Assembly (NCBI GenBank): GCA_947470515.1 | Contig: CANITF010000011.1 | Span: forward strand, 22,131 to 86,130 | Length of the DNA: 64,000 nt | Direction: 5' to 3' | From: Flavobacteriales bacterium | Lineage (GTDB): Bacteria; Bacteroidota; Bacteroidia; Flavobacteriales_D; Crocinitomicaceae | Shown: piece by piece, positions 1 through 10,500 of the stretch | How the letters are laid out: every line of letters begins with the position of its first letter | How positions within the stretch are numbered: the stretch's first letter is position 1 | Notes under the pieces: generated by a model | What the model saw: the letters and a program-made list of their open reading frames with translations, nothing else | The model's database searches: none | Told to the model about the DNA's origin: nothing | Translations under genes and position numbers: made by a program

Positions 1-3000
1 TTGAAGCTAGTCCTATTAGTGGATTGCTATTTGTCCATGCGAATGTGGAGCCAACAGGATTGCTTACAAATGCGGCTGGGTTAATTTGAGCACCTGAACA
101 TACCGCAATATTGGTCAAACCTGTCATTATTGCGATTGGATTAACATAACCTGTTACAGATAGCGGTATACCAGAACAGCCGCTTGAGATTGGTGTAACA
201 AGATAAGATACCGAACCGACAACTAAAGAATTGTTGTTCAGAGTTTGCTGAATAGTAGTATTCGGAGCTACTGAGTTTGTTCCTCCGGTAACACCTGAAC
301 CATTAGTAGCAGTCCAAGTAAAAAGTGTTGAAGGTGTTGTGGAACTGAGTGAAATGTTCAATTGTGCACCGTTACAAATAGTATCGTTGCTGTTAAATAC
401 CGCACTAGCTTGAGGTGCCGGATTCACAGTAATAGTATAATTAGCAGGTGCTCCAGGACATTGAGAGTTTCCTGATGTAGTAGCCGAAGCAACAATAGAA
501 ATCGTTAATGGCGTTGCCCCAAAATTTGTAAGATTGTTATAAACTGGAATCGTGTTTGTACCTGTTGTAGGCGAAAAATTTCCAATTCCACCAGGAACAG
601 TTGCTGTCCAGCTAAAAGTTACAGCAGGTGTTGCTGAACTTAAAGTTACTAATGAACTAGACCCACCTGTGCAAAGCGACTGATTAGCTTGGGAGAACAC
701 AGTTACAGGAGCCGGATTTACCGTTATGCTAAAAGGGATTGCAGTGCCTTGGCATCCGTTTGCTGTTGGAGTTATTGTATAATTCAACGTATACGGTGCT
801 ACACCTCCATTATTAATAACACTCGCAGGTATTTGTCCATTTCCAGAAGTGGGGAAACCAGTTATCGTTCCTGGAACAGCGGCAGGATTTAATAAAACCC
901 AAGCGAAAGTGCCTCCTAATACTGAGTTACTAAATGTTGTGAGTGACGTTGATGAACCACCGCAAATCGTTTGATTTGGAGAAATGGTTAAAATAGGAGT
1001 AGGCCTAACTGTAATTACATAATTGACCGGAATACTATTACAACCATTTGCAGTTGCTATTATTGTAAATGTAATTGTTTGATCAGTATTACTGGTATTA
1101 ATGAGGTTAGCATAAACGGGCAAGTTTCCGTTCCCATTGGCAGGAAACCCACTAATACTTGCACTACTTCCAACAGCAGTCCAACTAAAAGTAGCACCAA
1201 CTACTCCGCTTGTCCAACTAACAGCTACAGATGAAACACCTGAGCAAATAGTTTGTGCCAATACAACATTCGTTACAAATGGTGCAGGATAAACAGAAAT
1301 TGTAAAGTTTGAAGGTGTTCCAACACAACTATTATATGTTGGCGTAACGATAAGATTTCCAGAAATTGTCGAATTGGTATTGTTTACAGGCGCCTGCCAT
1401 GGAGATATAGATCCGACACCATTTGCCGCTAGTCCTATTAGTGGGTTGCTATTTGTCCATGCGAATGTGGAGCCAACAGGATTGCTTACAAATGCGACTG
1501 GGTTAATTTGATCACCCGAACAGACAGCAATATTTGCTAAAGCATTAACAGTTGCTACTGGCTGAACAGTTATTTGTGTAGTTACAGGAGCACCAAAACA
1601 GCCATTTAATGAAGGTGTAATGGTATAAGAAATGGTTGCTGTTGCGTTCGAACTATTCACAATTGTAACTGGAAAAGTGTTGGCGGGGGAATTTACCGTT
1701 CCGCTTGCTGGAGCCGTTATTCCAGCAGGAAGGGGAGTCACAACTGCCCAAGAATAATTGGTGTTAGCAAGGGTAGAAGACAAGGAATAGTTGACTTGAG
1801 CACCTGAACAAATTGTAGAAACTAATGGCGTAACTGTTGCAACAGGAATAGGCTTAACATTAAGAGTAACTGTTGAAACTGCTGCAACACAAGGCCCTGC
1901 AGGATCATTCGTGGTTAATGTTAATGTTATTAATCCTGTGAAACCAAGGGGTGGAGTATAAGTTGATGTAAGAGAAAATGGGTCCGAAAAAACTCCGCCA
2001 CTATTAGATGTCCAAGTTGCACTAGATGCTGCTCCGCCAATTTGTCCATTAAGTGTTACAACGTCATTCATGCAACTTCCATTAGGAAACGTCCCGGCAT
2101 TTGCTGTTGCTTGAGGTTGAAAAGACAGTGGGGTTGTTGCAGAAACTTGAGGACAAGGAACTTGAGGTATTGCCGATGTTAAAGTCAAGATTATTGTTCC
2201 AACATACGTTGCTGGAGGTGTATAAATAGCATTTAGCGCATTGGCATTAGGAGAAAAAGATCCTCCCGCAACATTCGCAGACCATGTTCCTGTTATGACT
2301 CCTCCAGTTATTGTACCTGCCAATTGAACAGGACTTCCCATACACGTTGGAGTATATGTTCCAGGGGTTACAACCACACTTTCTTGTACAATTATGTTTT
2401 GAGTGACAGTTGTAGATCCACAAGAATTAGTTGCTGTTAATGAATACGGAAATGTTCCACTTTCAAGATATGTTATTGCTCCTGGATTTTGAGTTATCGC
2501 ACCTATTGGGGCTGGTATACTTCCAATAGGAATGTTATTATTTGGATTGAAATTCCACACAAAAGATAAGGGAGCAGTGCTGTAACAAACATTGGAGGTT
2601 GACGCTGGAGTAAAACTTGAGCCTTCACAAATTGGAGCTGGTACAGGAAGAGAAACCATTGGTGGAGCCTGAATCGTTATTGTCTTTGAGAGTGTATTAT
2701 TTGCGCACAAACCACTTCCTGGCGTACCATTTAAACCAACGACTAACTGTAAAGTATAAATACCGGGCCCAGTAAAATTAAAACTCGGCGATTGAAGTAC
2801 ACTTGTTAGAGGAGCAGCTGCAGGGCCACCTCCCGTTAAGCATGCTTGTGGATTTGATGGTGTGATTGTCCAATTATAAAAATTAGATAATGAACATTGT
2901 GGAATAGGAGAATTATTAATCGGTGATATTGTTAGGGGTGCGCAACCAGAGTTTATTGGTAATAAAAAATCTGCAACTACAGGACTTGTAATACATATTG

Positions 3001-4357
3001 TTTGAACAATACTATCAATACCACATGTATTAGCAGTGTATAAAGTTATTGAGTACTGGCCAGGAGTATTAAATAAAATATTTAAACTATCCGTTCCTGG
3101 AGTCCAAAAAGAAGGAAATTGCAAAATCCCATTGTCAGACCCTAAACTGGTCCCATTTGTTAATGTAAACCCTGAGTTAGGACTGATTGCCCAATACATA
3201 AAATAAGTGCTATCACAAGTCACAGAAGAAACATTTTGGCCAGCAACAGAAAGATCATTTACGCTTACTAATTCATTTACGCAAGCAATATTCTGTGGCT
3301 GAACAGACATGTTTGGTTCAGTTGAATTACTCACATAGATCGGTCCGATAGATGAAAAAGTACTTCCACAAACATTATTCGCTATAACGGATGCAGCATA
3401 AGCATTAGGATACGTTAATGTTTGTCCACCAACACCAGAAATAACAGCCGATGTTCCACATGAAGTTGTGTTGAAATTATGTGAAATCGACGAAGAGAAA
3501 GGTGTTAAAAGGTTTGTAGCAGGACTTCCATCATTAAAAATTATCTGATAAAGCGTGTTAGGGACGTTATTTGTTAATAGGGTGAAATCATAATCACTTG
3601 GATTACAGGAGTTTTGAGAATTTCCTGAAATGTTTATGGTTGGCGGTAAACCTAGAAAAACGCCATAATTTTGGGTTGACGTGCAACCATTATTTGGATT
3701 AGTAACCGTTATAGTAATGGTAAACAGATTGGTAACACTACCATTATAAACATGCGGTAGATTATTAATTGCTGCACCTGATGACGTAATATTCGTATTC
3801 GCAGAGCCATCACCCCAATTTATCGTAATCAATGAACCTGGGGTATAAGACGGAATATTAAAAGCGAATGGAATCGAACCCGTGTAAGGTGCTAGCGGGC
3901 TACAATATTTAAAATAAGTAAGACCATTTATTGTTATTGTAGATACAGCAGAATTCAATGTTCCAGCTGATAGTGATGCATTTTGACCGCTGTTAGCAGT
4001 AACCACAACATCAACTTGAGAAGTTATTCCGCCACCTAAATTAAGCGTAGTGGTATAATTGCCTGGAGTTGAGTAAGTAACTAAATGTGGCCCTATTAAA
4101 TTGGAATTAGTTGGGGTTCCACCAGTAAAAGCCCAATTATAGTTGGTGTTTGCTTGAGTTCCAGTTGACGTGCTTACATAATTTATTGTTTGCCCTTGAC
4201 AAATGGTTATTACACTATTAATACTCGCAGGATTAGTAGAAAAACTAGCTGTTTGAGCAATGCTTCCAGAACACATCCAAACACTAATAATCACTAACAG
4301 GTAATTTTTTAGTGGGTTATTAGTAAAAATATTTCGGCAAATACTCATATAGTGCAT
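1..4357 (-). CDS. Giant secreted PKD-like repeat protein (3' end outside window)
   Basis: The minus strand is open from an ATG at 4357 (or the in-frame ATG at 4348) to the left edge, about 1,450 codons, with no stop. The N-terminus has a hydrophobic signal segment (LLVIISVWMCSGSIAQT) ending in the A-Q-T cleavage context usual in this phylum. The rest is a string of roughly 80-120 residue Thr/Ser/Asn/Val-rich modules with recurrent motifs of the type TICSGAQ, VCSGDQINP and NYSWAV, typical of Bacteroidota PKD-like (PKD_5/PKD_6 type) domains in cell-surface proteins. An early PKD-like module contains INWGDGSA. Two modules about 1.42 kb apart are almost identical in DNA. Such proteins usually end in a T9SS C-terminal domain, but that end lies outside the window. 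Function is inferred to be surface adhesion or gliding-associated; no catalytic domain was seen. The frame was read by eye, so a subtle frameshift is not excluded. Confidence 0.85.
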   Translation of the reverse strand, partial: MHYMSICRNIFTNNPLKNYLLVIISVWMCSGSIAQTASFSTNPASINSVITICQGQTINYVSTSTGTQANTNYNWAFTGGTPTNSNLIGPHLVTYSTPGNYTTTLNLGGGITSQVDVVVTANSGQNASLSAGTLNSAVSTITINGLTYFKYCSPLAPYTGSIPFAFNIPSYTPGSLITINWGDGSANTNITSSGAAINNLPHVYNGSVTNLFTITITVTNPNNGCTSTQNYGVFLGLPPTINISGNSQNSCNPSDYDFTLLTNNVPNTLYQIIFNDGSPATNLLTPFSSSISHNFNTTSCGTSAVISGVGGQTLTYPNAYAASVIANNVCGSTFSSIGPIYVSNSTEPNMSVQPQNIACVNELVSVNDLSVAGQNVSSVTCDSTYFMYWAISPNSGFTLTNGTSLGSDNGILQFPSFWTPGTDSLNILFNTPGQYSITLYTANTCGIDSIVQTICITSPVVADFLLPINSGCAPLTISPINNSPIPQCSLSNFYNWTITPSNPQACLTGGGPAAAPLTSVLQSPSFNFTGPGIYTLQLVVGLNGTPGSGLCANNTLSKTITIQAPPMVSLPVPAPICEGSSFTPASTSNVCYSTAPLSFVWNFNPNNNIPIGSIPAPIGAITQNPGAITYLESGTFPYSLTATNSCGSTTVTQNIIVQESVVVTPGTYTPTCMGSPVQLAGTITGGVITGTWSANVAGGSFSPNANALNAIYTPPATYVGTIILTLTSAIPQVPCPQVSATTPLSFQPQATANAGTFPNGSCMNDVVTLNGQIGGAASSATWTSNSGGVFSDPFSLTSTYTPPLGFTGLITLTLTTNDPAGPCVAAVSTVTLNVKPIPVATVTPLVSTICSGAQVNYSLSSTLANTNYSWAVVTPLPAGITAPASGTVNSPANTFPVTIVNSSNATATISYTITPSLNGCFGAPVTTQITVQPVATVNALANIAVCSGDQINPVAFVSNPVGSTFAWTNSNPLIGLAANGVGSISPWQAPVNNTNSTISGNLIVTPTYNSCVGTPSNFTISVYPAPFVTNVVLAQTICSGVSSVAVSWTSGVVGATFSWTAVGSSASISGFPANGNGNLPVYANLINTSNTDQTITFTIIATANGCNSIPVNYVITVRPTPILTISPNQTICGGSSTSLTTFSNSVLGGTFAWVLLNPAAVPGTITGFPTSGNGQIPASVINNGGVAPYTLNYTITPTANGCQGTAIPFSITVNPAPVTVFSQANQSLCTGGSSSLVTLSSATPAVTFSWTATVPGGIGNFSPTTGTNTIPVYNNLTNFGATPLTISIVASATTSGNSQCPGAPANYTITVNPAPQASAVFNSNDTICNGAQLNISLSSTTPSTLFTWTATNGSGVTGGTNSVAPNTTIQQTLNNNSLVVGSVSYLVTPISSGCSGIPLSVTGYVNPIAIMTGLTNIAVCSGAQINPAAFVSNPVGSTFAWTNSNPLIGLAS
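6..103. repeat. Direct repeat copy 1 within the PKD-like gene
   Basis: About 98 bp that recur at 1428-1525 with only a few mismatches, offset 1,422 bp (474 codons). Both copies encode the same module segment (SNPVGSTFAWTNSNPLIGLA). This reflects recent in-frame module duplication. Confidence 0.85.
1428..1525. repeat. Direct repeat copy 2 within the PKD-like gene
   Basis: Partner of the segment at 6-103. The reading frame is preserved because the offset is a multiple of three. Confidence 0.85.
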
Positions 4358-4500
4358 TGATTCATTTAATTAAAATTAAATAAGATCATTTCAAGAATGG
4401 TGCTCTAAAAGTAGACATTTTTTTAGTGTACTCCATTTATAACGTAATAAATTAATTTAAGTGGCTTTTAAAAGTAATTATTTATAAAAACTAAGAGATT

Positions 4501-4532
4501 AAAAAAGGGAAAAACTCGTTTGCCTTCCCCTT
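4501..4532 (-). terminator. Probable intrinsic terminator of the 2690-aa gene
   Basis: On the minus strand, 23 bp past the stop codon at 4555, AAGGGGAA (4532-4525) can pair with TTTCCCTT (4512-4505), giving 8 pairs with one G-T wobble, followed by a short T run (4504-4501). It separates the two giant same-strand genes. Confidence 0.45.
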
Positions 4533-4554
4533 CTTCATTTTCAGACCATAAGTT

Positions 4555-7500
4555 TTAACGCAAACTATGTTTCACTATATAGGAAGTGGTGGCTCCATTT
4601 GAAACCTGTATATAGTACATTCCTGGGGCAGCTTCCATTTTTTCAATATGGAATACATTGCTGCCTTTTTCGACAAGCACTTCTTGACTGTATATAATCA
4701 ATCCTCTTGAATCAAAAACAGAAATAGAGGAAGGGCCAGTTAAATCGTATGAATAAAAATCAAGGTAGAAACTACCATTACTTGGGTTCGGATACGTAAC
4801 CAATTTTGAAGTTATTGCTTGTGCGCCACAATTAACAGATGCGATATTGAAGGTTTCTGATGCACCATCAGTATCAAGTTGAGTCAATCTGTAATACGAT
4901 ATTCCATTTGAAACATCAGTATCTGTCACTGCGTATTCAATAATTGTTGTTGAATTTCCAGCAGCGCCCAATGACTTTAAGTTGACCCAATTTAAACCAT
5001 CTCGTGATTTCTCCACTACGAAATGACTTGTGTTATGTTCCGAAGCTGTTGACCATGTTACAGCGACTTGGTCTGTTCCTTGACAATTTGCTTGGAAAGA
5101 GATCAATTCGATAGGAAGCGGTGATCCCGTAATTCCAATTGTAAATGGCGAGAAAGATGTGATTCCTGTTTGCTCTACATAGAATGGTGAATTACTTTCA
5201 TTCAGTACTCCTAATTCTTCCCAAACCGACCCATTATGGTGATTAACATTCATAAATCCTGGAGAATAAACAAAACCATTTACTTCTTCACCAGCGTTCC
5301 ATTGCATTTTTAAAGTAACGTTACTACCACCAGTCAATGCTTCGCTTACCATCCATGTTCTGTTTACTGCTTGTCCACTTGTTGGCACACCACCTTCAAC
5401 CCCTGTTGAAGACACATAATCGTAAACGCGCAAACTAAATTCATCAGATGTTCCACTGTTGCTTAGTGTTGCAGGGTTGTAAGCACTATTTCCAACAGGG
5501 AAAACTACTGCTGAACTTGAAACATTTCGATTCAAGACACCCACCCCAGAAGTGCGCACATAACTTGTGGCTGAGCCACCATTTACTGTATTGGAAGCCA
5601 TGTTTAAATTACTTGCTTGCAAATCAATAATACCATTTGTAAGGTTTAATGCACTGTTTATTGTAAGATTGTTCGATAATAAAACAATACCGGAGGCTTT
5701 ATTGATGGTCATTATATTAAAGGTTGCTCCTGCTGTGTTTGATATGGTTTGGTCAGATGCCGTTGCTCCGTTTAATAGTAGCGTTCCAGAAAATGAATAG
5801 TTTGCTGTGTTTCCAGCACATTCTAAATCTCCACCAATTGCAATGGTATTTGCATTGTCTGTAAAGGTTGCGGCACCCGCATTGGCGTTTAATTTCAAAT
5901 CATCGACTAACGTTAAGTTTGTATTTGAAGCTAATGTTAAAGAGCCTGTTTTTAAATCGCTCCCCGAAGTAATTAATGTGCCGTTTACTACAGACACATT
6001 CATCAATAAACTACCAGCCTTAATTGTCCTCCCATTGCCTATTAATTGTTGAGCACTGCTTCCATAAGCTTGTAGGTTCACATAGGTTATATAATTCGTG
6101 CTGTATAAAATAGCACCCGAAATGGTGATGTTTTTCTTGAAGAATACTGTACTGTAGGTTGAATCTGCATCCACGCTTGCTGAATTAAACAAATATTCAC
6201 CTTCGATGTGGAAGCCACCAGTAACGCGCTTAATTCCATCTCCTGTTAATGTTAAATTACCATATTGGCTGTTTGATGAAGTTGGAATAGCAATGTCTTG
6301 ATTTGAACTTGAACCATAGATTACTGTTGAAGTTGCGTCAATATTATTTAAAATGGGGGTAGTTGCATTATTCAAAATTAATGTGGATGTTCCTTCCAAG
6401 CTATCCACTGTACCTACAAATGAATAGGTGTCAGGAATGGTAACAATAACACCATTACGAATACGAATCGATGAATTTGATCCTGAAACTGACCAGTTTG
6501 CAGCAATCGATGCTGTAGATCTGTTTTGAACAATAAAAGTTTGATTTGTACTAGAGAAGTTTAAAGGATTTGCCCCAGTTCCATCAGTGTTTGTCCACCA
6601 TGTTGATAATTGATCCAAACTTCCAATGGTATCAGTATAAAATACAGTTGGAGTGAAGTTGATTGGAGTAAACGTTACATCGTCAACACCTAAACCATCT
6701 CGAGAACCGCTCGTACCAGCCGTGTTGTGGACCCAACGAACCCAAACGCTTGATCCATCTGCTACTCCAGAAGGTATAAAGATAGTATCTCTTACTAATT
6801 GGCGATATGCAGCAGCATTTCCATCACGAGCAGTATTAGTAGAAACTGTTCCATAATCAGGTGAGTGGAAATTCAAGATGCTTGAACTTCCCCAAGTACC
6901 TGCAGCTAAACTTGGAGCCGAAGTACTATATTCAAATTTCAGTTTATCACGTGCTGGAGCTCCTCCGTTTGCTGCGTTTCCTGTTAGTCCTCTTCTCCAT
7001 TGTTCTCCGTAATATTCAACAATCATCGCATTGAAGCTTGCACCTATTGAGTTTTTAACTTTGAATCCTACCTTAACATCAGATAAGCCAGAAGTAATGG
7101 AAGAGCCTAAAGCTCTATCGGTAGATATTCCAGATCCAAATGCATACGAATCACCTGTAGAAAGTGAGCCGTCTCCTGCTGAATAAACTAAGTTTTGGTT
7201 GCTTCCTGTTTCTAGATAATAAGCTCCTTTGGAAACTTCAGTTGATGTTCCCGAAGTAACAAGCTCATTGAAGTTTGTGGCAGTACTAGCAACATCGATT
7301 GTAGATAATATAACAGCATCATCATTGTCTGTAATGCTTACGTTTTGAGAACTTGTTCCACCTAAATACAATCCAGCAGAAGGATTAGAGATATTAATTG
7401 AAGCTACTTCTGTTCCTTCATTCAAGTTGTCATCAACAAGTGTAAAGGTAGAGGTTCCAGTTGAGGCTCCAGCTAAAATTTTGATTTGAACGCCTGATAA

Positions 7501-10500
7501 AACACCATCACCATCAACCAACGAATAATCTCCTGCCGTTAACGAAGTTCCTGCTACCGTAACATCTACTGTTTCATCAAAGGCTAAAGTACTTGTTGAA
7601 GTTACTGTTACTGTAATAGATGTTGTTCCAACTTCGGTTCCACTTGCTGCAGATACACTCAGGTTTACGTTCGGCAATAATGAGCCATCTAATATAATAT
7701 ATCTGTTATACGCGTTTGCTGTGCTAAGTGTAATTAAACGATTACTGTAGTTTCCTGCACTAAGGCCGCTTTTTAAACGAACATAAATTGTAGTTGAAGC
7801 AACAGTGCCAGCTGCTGGTGTTAAAGAAAGTGTATTAACGAAAGTTCCTCCTGATGTTAAACAAATTTCAAAATCGGAATCAACGTTTAATGCTATCGAA
7901 TTTGCACTTAAATTAGTTCCGGAAACTGTAAAAGTTTGTTCAGCTGAAGGACCTGATCCAAGAATATAGGTGAATCCGTTTAATGGAGATGCATTAATAG
8001 AAATATTTGGAGCAGTGGCTGAAATTGGAGCACATGCCACACCTTTAATAATAGTACCTGCAGCTGCAGTATACAATGTTAAATTGCTTGCCGTTGTAAT
8101 GTTAATTGTAGTATTAAAACCTACATTGTCTGTTAATTTAACAATGGAGTTTGCTGTATTAGCTCCATTTCCTGTTGACACATACAATTCAGAGCCAATC
8201 CCAATGTTTTTAGCTGTTAACCCAAAACCTCCTCCTGCAAATGTATAAGACCCGTTTGCAGTCCATGTGCCAGAAACAAGCGAGTATTTTTCAATTTTAG
8301 TAGTATACAAACAATATAATACATCGAATGCAGCACCATTGCTTCCTGAAGAAACAAATGCGAAATCTTGAAGGTTATTTGTGGAAGCTGTTAATCCATT
8401 TAATAAGGTAAAAGTTCCACCGTTTGCAGCAGAAATAGTTCCAATAGCAATTGTAGAACCTTGCGCATACATTGTTGCTCCATATGCCTTGACACCGCGA
8501 ATGTTTAATGCTGGACTTGGGCTAGAACTTCCATTTGTATAGAAACCACTTTGGTCGCCAATGTACCAGGATGTATTATTCAAGGTAGATGCGCAGCGTG
8601 TTTGATTTCCTGAAGCGCCCGTGTAGGTTGTTGCTTTATTGAACGTCTTGCTATTGTTGTAGGTAATAACTGCACGTGTTAATAATGTATTCGCATTTGA
8701 AGCTGTGTTGGTTGAGTTATGGCCAGTAAAAGTTATCAAAGTACCATCGTTGCTATTTGCCAAATATAAAGTAGAAGTTGCACTTCCTGAAAAACGCATT
8801 CCATTAACGGCATCTGTTCCGTTAACCACAGTGGTACTAATTGGAGAAGCTTGAAATGCACTTGTTCCAATTTCAATAACACTTGCCGTTGTATTCGAGG
8901 CACTTGCTGCAGCAACTACTGCAGCCAAATTTCCTAATGTAAATGGCGCAACTAGCACAGAGCCTGAATTTGAAACAGTGATTGACGGGGAGACTCCTCC
9001 TCCCGAAATGGTAATATTTTCGGTGTAGGTTGCTGCACTTAGGCCTGTTTTTAAACGCACATATACAGTTTGAGCAGTTAATGTTGAACTTGTATACGGA
9101 TATGTGATTGAAGCACTAAATGAACTATTGTTGGTCGAAACCTCGTAATTGGTAGAGCCAGTAATTGTGATGTTTGAAGGGAAGCCTGTTAAGTTATCAC
9201 CTGTAAACGTAAACGATTGTGAAGTAGAAGGCCCGGCTCCTACTATATATGAGTAGCCAGAAAGATTTACTGAAGAAGAAGTAATTAGTGCAACAGGTGT
9301 AACTGTCCCAGATAATGCAATCGTTGCAGAAGTAGCCCCACCACCTTCAATGGTTACGTTTGATGGTCCGTATGTAGTAGCTGGCAAACTTGCAATAAGA
9401 CGGACATACACGGTTTGGGCCCCTAATGTACCTGAAGAATATGCATAGGTTCTAGAAGAAAAGAAACTGACGTTATCGGTAGAAATTTCGAAGTTGGTTG
9501 GAGCAGTAACTGTAATATTTGCAGGGAAACCAGTAAGGTTAGCACCAGAAAAGGTAAATGATTGCGAACTTGATGGTCCAGTTCCAGTATAATTTAACCC
9601 GGTTATGGAAGCAACACTTGGAGTAAGAGCTGGAGGAGAAGTAACAGCACCATCAGCAGTGAATGAAGTTGTTGTGCCCCCACCTGAAATATTAATTGTT
9701 TCAGGTGAATATGTCGCTGCAGATAAACCTGCTTTTAATCTAACCCATAAGATGTTAGAAGCAATTGTCCCCGTTCCTGTGTATGGCATGGTAGCCGAGG
9801 CACCAAATCCTATTGTTGAACTTGTTGTAGAAACCTCAAAATTGGTGGAAGCAGTTATTGTGATATCTCCACCTCCTGAAGTTAAGTTACCTGCTGTTAA
9901 TGTAATGGATGACCCAGTAGATGGTCCTGAACCTTGAACATATGTTAATCCAGTAAGATTTCCCGAAGGAGTAATGGAAGCAACAGCAGTAGCTGTAACT
10001 GTCCCAGATAATGCAACCGTTGCAGAAGTAGCTCCACCACCTTCAATGGTTACGTTTGATGGTCCGTATGAAGTAGCAGGTAAGCTCGATATTAGACGGG
10101 CATATGCGGTTTGGGCTCCTAATGTCCCTGAAGAATATGCATAGGTTATAGAAGAAAAGAAACTGACGTTGTCGGCAGAAACTTCGAAGTTGGTTGGAGC
10201 AGTAACCGTAATATTTGCTGGGAAACCAGTTAAGTTAGCACCAGAAAAGGTAAATGATTGCGAACTTGAAGGGCCAGTTCCAGTATAATTTAAACCGGTT
10301 ATGGAAGCAACACTTGGCGTAAGAGTTGGAGGAGAAGTAACACTACCTGCAGCAGTGAATGAAGCTGTTGTGCCCCCACCTGAAATATCAATTGTTTCAA
10401 CTGAATATGTCGCTGCAGATAAACCTGCTTTTAATCTAACCCATAAAGTGTTAGAAGCAATTGTTCCCGTTCCTGTGTATGGCATGGTAGCCGAGGCACC

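Noticed and set aside
689..892. Plus-strand ORF in the PKD-like gene
   Set aside because: Short, no family match, lies opposite a continuous conserved minus-strand frame.
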